DNA from: UMGS172 sp045546915
GTDB lineage: Bacteria; Bacillota; Clostridia; Oscillospirales; Acutalibacteraceae
Direction: 5' to 3'
Assembly: GCA_045546915.1 (NCBI GenBank)
Contig: JAZQDU010000018.1
Location: 87,029 to 151,028 of the forward strand
Length of the DNA stretch: 64,000 nt
Of this stretch, positions 7,865 to 14,856 are shown one piece after another; position 1 is the first letter of the stretch, and each line of letters starts with the position of its first letter. Under the pieces are notes generated by a model. That model made no database searches. It saw nothing but the letters and a program-made list of their open reading frames with translations, and had not been told where the DNA came from. The position numbers and the translations under genes were made by a program.

Positions 7865-8808
7865 ACTGCAAATTTACTTTGTTGCCTCTGTATATCAACA
7901 ACCTGCGGTTTTGCACCTATTTTCTCAACGAAAACAACATTTTTTACTGCCCCGGTTTCAATCAGTTTTAATGGTGCTCTTCTTAAAAATACGTCATCAA
8001 CACTTCCCGCATGAACGGTAGTTATCACGTCAGCACCTGCAAAAACTCCGCTTAAAACTGAATTTGCCTCTTCTTCGGTTGATATTTCATCAAAGGCTAT
8101 AATCTGAGGACTTAACGTTCTGAGTGCAATTAATATTCCATCGGTTTTTTCAGTATTTGTAATAACATCGGTTAAAGGTCCTACGTCGTTTTGAGGTATT
8201 GAGTCTTTTACTGCGGCTATTTCGCCCCTTGAATCGATAAGCGCAACCCTTTTACGCGTAGTACCAATCCCCAACGATATACTACGAACTATATCTCTAA
8301 GCAAGGTTGTTTTTCCGCAAGACGGTGGACCTGCGATAAGTAAACCGCCGTTAATATTATTAAGAAGTGTGCTTGCACATCCTATGTACTGACCTGAAAT
8401 ACGGATATTAATAGACGAAACGCCGCTAAAATTTGTTAATTTACCGCCTTCATAAACCGCTGTAGCGGCAATACCAGCACGGCAACCATTACAAAGCGTT
8501 ATAAAGCCCGAACTGATTTCACGCTGATACGCGTAAATCGAATAATCACACATTCTTCTAAATGTATAATCCAAGTCACTTTTGCTCACTTTATAAAGTC
8601 CGTTTTGATATAAATAACAAACCTGTCCCGAATTACCAATAAAAACGTTTTCACCCATTAACGTAAGTGATAACGGGCGGTCAGCCCTCAGTCTGATTTC
8701 CGTAATATTACTAACCGTTGACTCTGATAAATTTATTAACATATTTTTTATATTGGTTGGTAAATATTCAAGAACACTTCTGAAATTTATAATTTTTGTT
8801 TTATGCAC
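7858..8808 (-). CDS. spoIIIAA: Stage III sporulation protein SpoIIIAA, secretion-type ATPase
   Basis: Cytoplasmic ATPase of the SpoIIIA channel, related to type II/IV secretion ATPases. The 316 residues contain a Walker A motif GPPSCGKT (160-167), followed by RKRVALIDSRGEIAA and the Walker B-like IIAFDEIST. First gene of the eight-gene spoIIIAA-AH operon. The start is a GTG at 8808 with AAAGGATGG eight bases upstream. In Bacillus the operon is SigE-dependent; the 5 prime region here contains CATA-type pieces, but I could not settle a SigE promoter by eye. Confidence 0.95.
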   Translation of the reverse strand: MHKTKIINFRSVLEYLPTNIKNMLINLSESTVSNITEIRLRADRPLSLTLMGENVFIGNSGQVCYLYQNGLYKVSKSDLDYTFRRMCDYSIYAYQREISSGFITLCNGCRAGIAATAVYEGGKLTNFSGVSSINIRISGQYIGCASTLLNNINGGLLIAGPPSCGKTTLLRDIVRSISLGIGTTRKRVALIDSRGEIAAVKDSIPQNDVGPLTDVITNTEKTDGILIALRTLSPQIIAFDEISTEEEANSVLSGVFAGADVITTVHAGSVDDVFLRRAPLKLIETGAVKNVVFVEKIGAKPQVVDIQRQQSKFAVC

Positions 8809-8861
8809 GGCACGTCCATCCTTTCTAAAATATACTTATGATGGACAAGATATGTATAGAA

Positions 8862-8894
8862 CAAAAAAATCGTCTGTGCAATAAGCACAGACGA
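8862..8894 (-). terminator. Terminator of murC
   Basis: TCGTCTGTGC/GCACAGACGA perfect 10-bp stem with a five-base loop, followed on the minus strand by seven T residues. It lies between murC and spoIIIAA, so the spoIIIA operon is not read through from murC. Confidence 0.9.
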
Positions 8895-8905
8895 TAAATT
8901 TTTTA

Positions 8906-10282
8906 TTATTTTGAATAGATATCTCGTATCATATAAGCGGCCTTATAAATATCGCCACCGCCCATAGTGATTATAATATCACCGGGTTTAGCAAGTTCAG
9001 TCGCTTTCTTTGCAGCAGATTCAAGACCGTCAACACAGGTGCAATCCTTTAATCCTTTAGCCAAATCTTCCGACGAAATGCCGGTTGTATTAACCTCTCT
9101 TGAACCCATAATCGGCGTTAGAATAACCTTATCTGCCAGACTCAAAGCCTCAATAAACTCTTGTTTTAAAAGTTCTGTTCTTGAAAAAGTAAAAGGTTGA
9201 AATACTGCTATCACGTTATTGAAACCAAGTTGTTTAGCAGAATTTAGCGTTGCCATAATTTCGGTTGGATGATGTGCGTAGTCGTCAACAAGTAATATAT
9301 CATTCCAACTGCCCAATCGTTCAAAACGACGACCGGCACCGCCAAACGCTTCCAAAGAAGATTTTATACCCTCGTCTGATATGCCGTAATAACGGCCAAC
9401 AGCTATTGCCGACAGCATATTCATAACATTGTGCCTGCCGGGTACCGATAAACAAATGGTAAAAAGGTATTTTCCTTTGAAATTTACCTTAAATTCAAAA
9501 CCTGCACTTGCTCTTTTGATATCGGTTGCGGTATAATCATTATGAGAACCGGTGCCAAATGTAATTATTTCACCGTCAAACCCATTGACTGCTTTTTTGC
9601 AAAGGGCATCGTCACCGTTAATAACAGCAACTTTCGACATACTGATAAACTTCCTGAAAGATTCGACCAGATTATCCATTGTCTTGAAATAATCAAGGTG
9701 GTCATTATCAATATTAAGAAGTACTGCCATATCGGGTGACAACTGCAAAAACGTGTCTACAAATTCGCACGATTCACAAACCATATATTCAGAATTTCCT
9801 GCAACACCGTTGGCATTAATCAAAGGCAATCTTCCTCCGATAACCGCCGTAGGGTCTAAATTATTCATAATAAACATCTGCGTAACGGCCGATGATGTAG
9901 TCGTCTTACCGTGAGTACCGCAAATACCAATACAACGGTCATATTGTCTTGTTAATGCACCGAGCAGTTTAGAGCGCTCCATGGTTGGGATATTAAGACG
10001 CATGGCCTCTTTTAGTTCTGGATTATCAGACGATATAGCAGCAGAATAAACAACAAGGTCAGCACCGTGAACATTTTCGGCATTATGCCCCATAAAGATT
10101 TTTGCGCCCAAATTACGAACACGTTTTAACGGGTCGCTTTCGTTAACGTCAGAACCTGTAAGTTCATATCCCTTGCTGCTTAATATCTCGGCAAGTGGGC
10201 ACATTCCCGAACCACCGATACCTATCATATGAACTTTCTTAGCCGACGAAATCAGTTCGTCACCTGCAACATACTTTTTCAA
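8906..10282 (-). CDS. murC: UDP-N-acetylmuramate--L-alanine ligase
   Basis: Adds L-alanine to UDP-MurNAc, the first peptide step of peptidoglycan precursor synthesis. Near the N-terminus is the dinucleotide-like loop MIGIGGSGM, then the ATP loop GICGTHGKTTTS (P-loop of Mur ligases), the Mur central motif NIDNDHLDYF, and a C-terminal domain with DDYAHHPTE. About 458 residues, normal length. The longest frame starts at a GTG (10291) that sits right on the Shine-Dalgarno AAAGGAAG; a TTG nine bases on, at 10282, has correct spacing and is preferred, though the choice is not certain. Monocistronic, divergent from cca. Confidence 0.95.
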   Translation of the reverse strand: MKKYVAGDELISSAKKVHMIGIGGSGMCPLAEILSSKGYELTGSDVNESDPLKRVRNLGAKIFMGHNAENVHGADLVVYSAAISSDNPELKEAMRLNIPTMERSKLLGALTRQYDRCIGICGTHGKTTTSSAVTQMFIMNNLDPTAVIGGRLPLINANGVAGNSEYMVCESCEFVDTFLQLSPDMAVLLNIDNDHLDYFKTMDNLVESFRKFISMSKVAVINGDDALCKKAVNGFDGEIITFGTGSHNDYTATDIKRASAGFEFKVNFKGKYLFTICLSVPGRHNVMNMLSAIAVGRYYGISDEGIKSSLEAFGGAGRRFERLGSWNDILLVDDYAHHPTEIMATLNSAKQLGFNNVIAVFQPFTFSRTELLKQEFIEALSLADKVILTPIMGSREVNTTGISSEDLAKGLKDCTCVDGLESAAKKATELAKPGDIIITMGGGDIYKAAYMIRDIYSK

Positions 10283-10368
10283 AGAAAACACTTCCTTTAT
10301 TTACCTATCCCCTATTATATAATCATTTTTTAAAAAAATAAACACTATATTTGAAATTTGGTGAAAAA

Positions 10369-11514
10369 ATGTTTATAAATCTTCCTTATCAAATAAAATT
10401 TTGCATCAAAACCATCGAATCCAACGGATTTGAGGCATTTTGTGTTGGCGGTGCAGTACGCGACCACATTATGGGCATAACGCCCGGTGACTACGATATT
10501 ACCACCAACGCACTACCGCAAGATATTATAAATATGTTTGATAAAACTGTTCCGACCGGAATTAAGCACGGAACGGTTACGGTAATTATTGATAAAATAC
10601 CAATAGAAGTTACAACCTACCGCACCGAAGACGGTTATCTTGACCACAGAAAACCCGATGATGTAACATTTGTTAGCGATATAAAAAGTGATTTGTCACG
10701 TCGTGATTTTACCATAAATGCAATATGTTTTAACCCAAATTCAGGTATCTTTGACCCCTTGTTGGGTGTTAACGACATAAAAAACAAAACAATTCGTGCT
10801 ATAGGCAATGCTGAGCAAAGATTTAATGAAGACGCTTTAAGAATTATGCGTGCATTCAGGTTTTCGTGTCAATTGGGTTTTTCGATTGAAGAAAATACCG
10901 AAACCGCAGCCATAAATTATGCCCATACGTTGTCTGAAATCAGTGCTGAGAGGATTGCTGGTGAACTTAAAAAATCTTTTGTTTCACAAAGTCCTGAAAT
11001 GCTGTCGCCTTTATTAAAATGCGGCTCTTTATCTCATTTTGGCATACCGCCTTGCACTGTTTCTGAAAAAACAAAAGAATTACCAACTGATTTCGCGTTT
11101 AGGTTTGCATACTTTTGCCAACTGAACAAAATTGATAACCACAAATGCCTGACAGCACTTAAATTTGATAATAATACAAAACAAAAGACCGATACATACA
11201 TTAAAATGCTTAATATGCCATATAGTTCAAAATATGACATTAAGAAGTTGTTATCGGTTGGCGACATAGAATTCACAAAAAACGTATTATCACTTCATAA
11301 TAATGATAATCTTGAACTTTTAAAGCAAATAATCCTTAACAAGGAGCCTTATAAAATATCAATGCTGAAAATTAACGGTGACGATATTATGAGTTTAGGT
11401 TTTTTTGGCGAACAAATCAGTAAGGTATTTAATACATTGCTTGAAAACGTTTTAAATAACCCACTATTAAACACCAAAGATTCATTAATTGATATAGCAA
11501 AAACTTTAAAGTAA
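10369..11514 (+). CDS. cca: CCA tRNA nucleotidyltransferase / poly(A) polymerase family
   Basis: Adds or repairs the 3 prime CCA of tRNAs without a template. Class II signature is clear: GGAVRDHIMG followed by GDYDITTNA, where the two Asp bind metal, then the RRDFTINAI motif and the EDALRIMRAFRF neck helix. The C-terminal half is AT-rich and diverged but has normal length (381 residues in all). An upstream in-frame TTG at 10351 was rejected: GGTGA lies seven bases before the ATG at 10369. Confidence 0.93.
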   Translation: MFINLPYQIKFCIKTIESNGFEAFCVGGAVRDHIMGITPGDYDITTNALPQDIINMFDKTVPTGIKHGTVTVIIDKIPIEVTTYRTEDGYLDHRKPDDVTFVSDIKSDLSRRDFTINAICFNPNSGIFDPLLGVNDIKNKTIRAIGNAEQRFNEDALRIMRAFRFSCQLGFSIEENTETAAINYAHTLSEISAERIAGELKKSFVSQSPEMLSPLLKCGSLSHFGIPPCTVSEKTKELPTDFAFRFAYFCQLNKIDNHKCLTALKFDNNTKQKTDTYIKMLNMPYSSKYDIKKLLSVGDIEFTKNVLSLHNNDNLELLKQIILNKEPYKISMLKINGDDIMSLGFFGEQISKVFNTLLENVLNNPLLNTKDSLIDIAKTLK

Positions 11515-11521
11515 TCTTGGC

Positions 11522-11548
11522 ACCATAAGTTTTAATTTTCATAATATA
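11522..11548 (+). promoter_or_regulatory. Candidate SigK/SigE-class promoter of dpaAB
   Basis: AC (11522-11523), a 16-base gap, then CATAATATA (11540-11548) fits the SigK consensus AC-N16/17-CATAnnnTA. In Bacillus the orthologous spoVF operon is SigK-dependent, which agrees. A hairpin CCTTGT/ACAAGG sits between this site and the ribosome binding site CGGAGG. Confidence 0.55.
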
Positions 11549-11593
11549 TAAAGAAAACCTTGTATTATCACAAGGTAAACTTCGGAGGATATT

Positions 11594-12451
11594 ATGAATT
11601 TTGCTTGTATTGGCGGAGACCGCCGACAGATTGAAACAGCACGATATCTTACTAAAAACGGGTTTTTTGTAGTAACTTACGGACTGCCCTTCGTACAAGA
11701 CTTAAAATCGGTAGACAATATAAACGACGCCGTAAGTGAAAATACAATAGTTATTCTTCCTGTACCTTTAAGCCGTGACAACTTTACTGTTAATTGTGAC
11801 GACCAATTTAAGCCGATTTTTATCAGTGACATCATAAGTCGCAAACCAAAAATGGTTTTGGGTGGAATTATTAGTGAAAGCATTGAACAAGCACTAAAAA
11901 ATAACAATATTTTATATCGCGATTATTTTAAAGCCGAACCATTAACTGTTAAAAATGCAGTGCTTACAGCCGAATCGGCTGTTGCTATTGCAATTAATTC
12001 AACAAACAGTGCTATTTTCGGTTCAAAATCACTCGTCATCGGCTATGGTAGAATCGGTAAACAACTTGCAAAATATTTAAAAGTTTTCGGTTCAGATGTT
12101 ACCGCCACATCACGCGACGAAGGTACGAGAGCAGTGATATTATCAGACGGTTTAACAGCATTAGATACAACAAATGTATCAAAATACAGCGGTGATTTTG
12201 ATTATATTTTCAACACCGTTCCGTCACCGATAATGGATGAACTATTTTTCTCAAACTGTAAAAAAACAGTTTTTGTTGAAGACCTTGCTACCAACTCAAT
12301 GTGTGATTTTGAAGCGGCAGTTAAATTAGGTATCGATGCAAAAGTCTATTCCGGTTTACCGGGTAAAAATTCGCCTGTAACCGCTGCTAAATACATTGCA
12401 GATGAAATTCTCCGAACAATTGAAATTTTAAAATCGGAGGATAGAGAATAA
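11594..12451 (+). CDS. dpaA: Dipicolinate synthase subunit A
   Basis: With subunit B it makes dipicolinic acid from dihydrodipicolinate in the mother cell, for export to the forespore. The 285 residues carry the N-terminal GGDRRQIETARYL motif of SpoVFA and a central Rossmann dinucleotide-binding loop GYGRIGKQLAKYL (about 152-164). Start ATG follows CGGAGGATATT. Its end overlaps the next start as TAATG. It sits behind a SigK-like promoter, consistent with late mother-cell expression. Confidence 0.95.
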   Translation: MNFACIGGDRRQIETARYLTKNGFFVVTYGLPFVQDLKSVDNINDAVSENTIVILPVPLSRDNFTVNCDDQFKPIFISDIISRKPKMVLGGIISESIEQALKNNNILYRDYFKAEPLTVKNAVLTAESAVAIAINSTNSAIFGSKSLVIGYGRIGKQLAKYLKVFGSDVTATSRDEGTRAVILSDGLTALDTTNVSKYSGDFDYIFNTVPSPIMDELFFSNCKKTVFVEDLATNSMCDFEAAVKLGIDAKVYSGLPGKNSPVTAAKYIADEILRTIEILKSEDRE

Positions 12452-13023
12452 TGGACAAAAACATAGGATTTGCAGTATGCGGGTCTTTTTGTACCCACAA
12501 AAAGGCTGTTGAACAAATAGAAAATCTTGTAAAATTAGGATATAATGTAATACCGATATTGTCTGAAATCGCATATTCAACCGACACAAGATTTGGCAAA
12601 GCAAGTGATTTTGTTGAAAAAATTGAAGACATTTGCCAAAAAAAGTGCATTCACTCTATTAAAGATGCTGAGCCTATTGGACCCAAAGCATTACTCGACT
12701 TATTGATAATCGCTCCATGCACTGGTAATACATTGGGGAAACTTGCTAACGGCATTACCGATTCGGTTGTAACAATGTCGGCTAAAGCGCATTTAAGAAA
12801 CGAACGTCCGTTGCTTTTAGCTGTATCAACCAACGATGCCTTAGGTGCTTCAGCGCGAAATATCGGCACACTTTTCAATTGCAAAAACGTTTATTTTGTT
12901 CCCATAAGACAGGATATGCCTGAAAATAAGCACAACTCTTGCATTTCTGATTTTGAACTTATTCCTAAAGCCATTGACTTAGCATTAAACGGTATTCAAA
13001 TACAGCCTGTATTAATTAAATAA
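12451..13023 (+). CDS. dpaB: Dipicolinate synthase subunit B, flavoprotein
   Basis: A 190-residue flavoprotein of the UbiX/Dfp fold and partner of DpaA in dipicolinate synthesis. The N-terminal GFAVCGSFCTHKKAVEQ, the IIAPCTGNTLGKLANGITD segment and the GASARNIG segment match SpoVFB. The ATG overlaps the dpaA stop by one base, so the two are translationally coupled. The gene ends at a hairpin whose T-run serves mainly the opposite strand. Confidence 0.95.
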   Translation: MDKNIGFAVCGSFCTHKKAVEQIENLVKLGYNVIPILSEIAYSTDTRFGKASDFVEKIEDICQKKCIHSIKDAEPIGPKALLDLLIIAPCTGNTLGKLANGITDSVVTMSAKAHLRNERPLLLAVSTNDALGASARNIGTLFNCKNVYFVPIRQDMPENKHNSCISDFELIPKAIDLALNGIQIQPVLIK

Positions 13024-13025
13024 AA

Positions 13026-13054
13026 AAGGCTACCCTTTTTTAAGGGGTAGCCTT
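13026..13054 (-). terminator. Terminator of the three-unit RNA, also after dpaB
   Basis: AAGGCTACCC pairs with GGGTAGCCTT. On the minus strand six T residues follow; on the plus strand the stem is followed by CGGTTTATC, a poor T-run. The hairpin therefore fits minus-strand termination best. Confidence 0.85.
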
Positions 13055-13058
13055 CGGT

Positions 13059-13070
13059 TTATCTGTACAT
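13059..13070 (-). other. Mini-ORF C: ATG TAC AGA TAA with Shine-Dalgarno
   Basis: AAAGGAAGAG precedes ATG by four to five bases. One extra Arg codon before TAA. The three mini-ORFs share ATG-TAC and short length but not the stop codon. Confidence 0.35.
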
Positions 13071-13220
13071 TGGACTCTTCCTTTTTCAAGTTTTTTTGAT
13101 AAAACTACATAATTTCATATTTTTTTACCACCAATAATTAACTTGAAAATGTGTACTTCTCAGGCCGTACACGAGCCGGAACGGAAGATTTCCTCGTCCC
13201 TCATAAATCTTGAGCCTCAC
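13065..13220 (-). repeat. Structured unit C (promoter-distal)
   Basis: 156 bases. GTGAGGCTC start, an inner hairpin GGAA-ATC-TTCC, hairpin GTGTAC-GGCCTGAGAA-GTACAC, a perfect 10-bp stem TTTTCAAGTT/AACTTGAAAA, and the end block AAAGGAAGAGTCCAATGTAC. The transcription terminator follows within about 15 bases. Confidence 0.65.
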
Positions 13221-13245
13221 TTTTTCTTTATTTAGAAACAAGCAA

Positions 13246-13254
13246 TCAGTACAT
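13246..13254 (-). other. Mini-ORF B: ATG TAC TGA with Shine-Dalgarno
   Basis: Same arrangement as mini-ORF A, with AAAGGTGA five bases before ATG, but a different stop codon. Confidence 0.35.
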
Positions 13255-13361
13255 TGGATTCACCTTTATTAAAAATATATATAAATTTTTGGATTTGTGT
13301 ATTTAGGCCTACACCAGCCTTAACTCTTAGGTTCCTCTAATCTCATAATTTGGAGCCTCAC
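13249..13361 (-). repeat. Structured unit B (middle, shortest)
   Basis: 113 bases. GTGAGGCTC start, hairpin GTGTA-GGCCTAAA-TACAC, a weak A/T stem AAAAAT with ATTTTT, and the end block AAAGGTGAATCCAATGTAC, running into TGA. The 5 prime block is the most diverged of the three. A 122-base spacer separates it from unit A and contains its own small hairpin TGTGC/GCACA. Confidence 0.6.
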
Positions 13362-13480
13362 TTTATATTTACTTTTGAAGTATCATCTGTCTTTCGGAAA
13401 ACAATCTACCTAAACGTAGTTGTGCTGTAAGTGCACATTCCCAATTCCGTTGATGACATAATCTTAAGAAAAAAAATTAC

Positions 13481-13489
13481 TTAGTACAT
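13481..13489 (-). other. Mini-ORF A: ATG TAC TAA with Shine-Dalgarno
   Basis: AAAGGTGA lies five bases before ATG, which is followed by one Tyr codon and TAA. It would encode fMet-Tyr. Translation is unproven; the block could be conserved purely as RNA. Confidence 0.35.
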
Positions 13490-13658
13490 TGGACTCACCT
13501 TTACCTAAATTTCAAAAACTCCTGTTTTCCAAAATCTTACAACGGTCATTATTAAAACCGCCTTTCATTTGTGGACTAAAACGGAGTGTGCACTTTAGGC
13601 CGTACACGGGCCAGAATGGAAGATTTCTACGTCCCTCATAAAATTTACCGGCCCTCAC
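13484..13658 (-). repeat. Structured unit A (promoter-proximal)
   Basis: 175 bases. Begins GTGAGGGCC, which can pair with GGCCC 45 bases on; then hairpin GTGTAC-GGCCTAAA-GTGCAC (one G-U pair); then a long-range stem ACTCCGTTTT with AAAACAGGAGT (one bulged A); then AAAGGTGAGTCCAATGTAC. The last bases form ATG-TAC-TAA (13489-13481). Confidence 0.65.
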
Positions 13659-13696
13659 TTTCCTTTAATCTTTAACCTCTCTCTTAGGTCATCTTT

Positions 13697-13725
13697 ATAT
13701 TATCACATCTTTTGTTATTTGTCAA
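13697..13725 (-). promoter_or_regulatory. Strong SigA promoter of the three-unit RNA locus
   Basis: On the minus strand TTGACA (13725-13720) and TAATAT (13702-13697) are 17 bases apart, with TG one base before the -10 (extended -10). Expected start near 13690, some 30 bases before the first unit. Confidence 0.8.
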
Positions 13726-13783
13726 CAGTTTTTATGCACTTTTTTATATTTTTTTATTTATTTTACATAATCGATATTTGCTA

Positions 13784-13812
13784 TTGACTATTTACACGAA
13801 AAAGGTTAAAAT
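13784..13812 (+). promoter_or_regulatory. SigA promoter of the DUF1292 gene
   Basis: TTGACT (13784-13789) and TAAAAT (13807-13812) with a 17-base spacer, 34 bases ahead of the ATG. It diverges from the RNA-locus promoter, with about 60 bases between the two -35 boxes. Confidence 0.75.
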
Positions 13813-13845
13813 ATATTTATAATGTCTAGAAACGGAGTGGAATTT

Positions 13846-14142
13846 ATGAGTGAAGAGTACAATCCCGATATAATTACATTAGAGGATGATGACGGTAAGG
13901 AATATACCTTTGAAGTTTTGGATAGAATAGAAACTGACGATTCAAAATATATAGCCTTGTTACCGGTATATGAAACACCTGAAAAACTTCTTGAAGACAG
14001 CGGTGAACTTGTTATTCTTAAAGTGGTTGAAGAAAACGGTGAAGAACTGTTTGAAGATATCGACGATGACGATGAGTACGACATGGTTGCCGATGCTTTT
14101 ACCGACCGTTTACAGGACTTGTTTGAAATCGACGAGCAGTAA
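13846..14142 (+). CDS. DUF1292 family acidic protein (YrzB-like)
   Basis: A 98-residue strongly acidic protein of the DUF1292 family, whose function is unknown. Core pattern ITLEDDDGKEYTFEVLDRIE, then YIALLPVYE and VILKVVEENGEELFEDIDDDDEYD. The longest frame begins at 13822, but GGAGTGG sits six bases before the ATG at 13846, which is taken as the start. The 6S-type RNA begins only a few bases after the stop. Confidence 0.88.
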   Translation: MSEEYNPDIITLEDDDGKEYTFEVLDRIETDDSKYIALLPVYETPEKLLEDSGELVILKVVEENGEELFEDIDDDDEYDMVADAFTDRLQDLFEIDEQ

Positions 14143-14335
14143 TTTTCGCCTGCCCTGTGCGCGAATGCTTACCTTTATAACCCTACAAGCTACTAAACGG
14201 GAGCCGTCACTCCGACAGCGGGTTTGCAGGCCTCCCTCTTTTTAGAGGACGTTGGAAGCGCAAAACTGTTGGGTCAGCACCCACCTGCCTTACGCAGGTT
14301 ATCATCGGTAGCTTACGGCAGGGCGGGTATAACAT
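14143..14335 (+). ncRNA. ssrS: 6S RNA (RNA polymerase regulator)
   Basis: About 190 bases with 6S architecture. The closing stem is CGCCTGCC (14147-14154) with GGCAGGGCG (14317-14325), extended by GCTTACC/GGTAGC. An open central region carries a small hairpin ACCTGCC-TTAC-GCAGGT on its 3 prime side, as in E. coli 6S RNA. The terminal arm has CCGACAG/CTGTTGG, TTTGC/GCAAA and CCTCT/AGAGG. 6S RNA mimics an open promoter and binds SigA holoenzyme. Ends are approximate. It starts right after the DUF1292 stop, so it may be processed from that transcript. Confidence 0.75.
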
Positions 14336-14348
14336 CTACTAAAACAAG

Positions 14349-14383
14349 AGAACACCTATGCATTATGCATAAGTGTTCTTTTT
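14349..14383 (+). terminator. Terminator after the 6S RNA
   Basis: A long, nearly perfect stem (AGAACAC...GTGTTCT around ATGCAT) followed by five T residues on the plus strand. It also faces the end of the convergent YbaK gene. Confidence 0.85.
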
Positions 14384-14385
14384 GT

Positions 14386-14856
14386 TTATACAATTATGTC
14401 GCAAACAGTGGCTTCACAAAATTTTATGATTTCCTGTGAATCAAGCATAAGTTGACAACCCTTTATACCTGCACTTACGGTAATTTTATCATAAAGCACA
14501 ACCGTCTCATCAAAAAATGTCGGAAACTTTTTCTTCATTCCTACCGGTGAACATCCGCCTCTTATGTATCCTGTTAAACCAAGTAAATCCTTAACCGCCA
14601 CCAACTCAACCCGTTTATCACCCGCAACTTTAGTGCATTTTTTAAGGTCAAGCTCTTCGGCAACCGGAATGCAAAACACAAGCGGTCCCCTTTTTTCACC
14701 AATTGCGACTAATGTTTTAAACATTATCTCAGGTGGTAAACCGGTTTGGGCAGCAATATGAACACCCGATAAATCGTTCTCATCAGGCACATATTCTATA
14801 GCATCATAATTAATTTTTGCCTTATCCAATTGCCTCATTGCATTTGTCTTGTTCAT
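14386..14856 (-). CDS. ybaK: YbaK/EbsC-type Cys-tRNA(Pro)/Cys-tRNA deacylase
   Basis: Trans-editing enzyme that hydrolyses Cys mischarged on tRNA(Pro). The 156 residues match the YbaK fold, with FKTLVAIGE (Lys of the active site), FCIPVAEELDLKK, the GYIRGGCSPVGMKKKFPTF core and the late GIKGCQLMLD segment. The longest frame begins 45 bases upstream; the ATG at 14856 overlaps the addA stop by one base (TAATG) and has GAGGT nine bases before it, so coupling to addA is likely. The pairing with addA is probably just operon convenience. Confidence 0.93.
   Translation of the reverse strand: MNKTNAMRQLDKAKINYDAIEYVPDENDLSGVHIAAQTGLPPEIMFKTLVAIGEKRGPLVFCIPVAEELDLKKCTKVAGDKRVELVAVKDLLGLTGYIRGGCSPVGMKKKFPTFFDETVVLYDKITVSAGIKGCQLMLDSQEIIKFCEATVCDIIV

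Larger units (their letters stand above)
13026..13690 (-). ncRNA. Candidate noncoding transcript carrying three tandem structured units
   Basis: The stretch 13055-13845 has no normal protein gene. On the minus strand it holds a consensus promoter (next entry), three related units (13484-13658, 13249-13361, 13065-13220) and a terminator whose T-run fits minus-strand transcription, which together define an RNA of about 665 bases. The units share a 5 prime block starting GTGAGG, a hairpin with loop GGCCTAAA or GGCCTGAGAA, a unit-specific longer stem, and a 3 prime block AAAGGTGARTCCAATGTAC. The three long stems differ in sequence but sit at the same place, which argues for a conserved RNA fold. 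No known RNA family was recognised. Confidence 0.65.

Noticed and set aside
13127..13220. A GTG-started open frame in unit C, with a similar peptide (YEGR.NLPF..VYGL) readable in unit A
   Set aside because: Unit B has a stop soon after and no matching peptide. The differences between A and C are not at third positions, no ribosome binding site precedes the GTG, and base-paired stems explain the conservation better.
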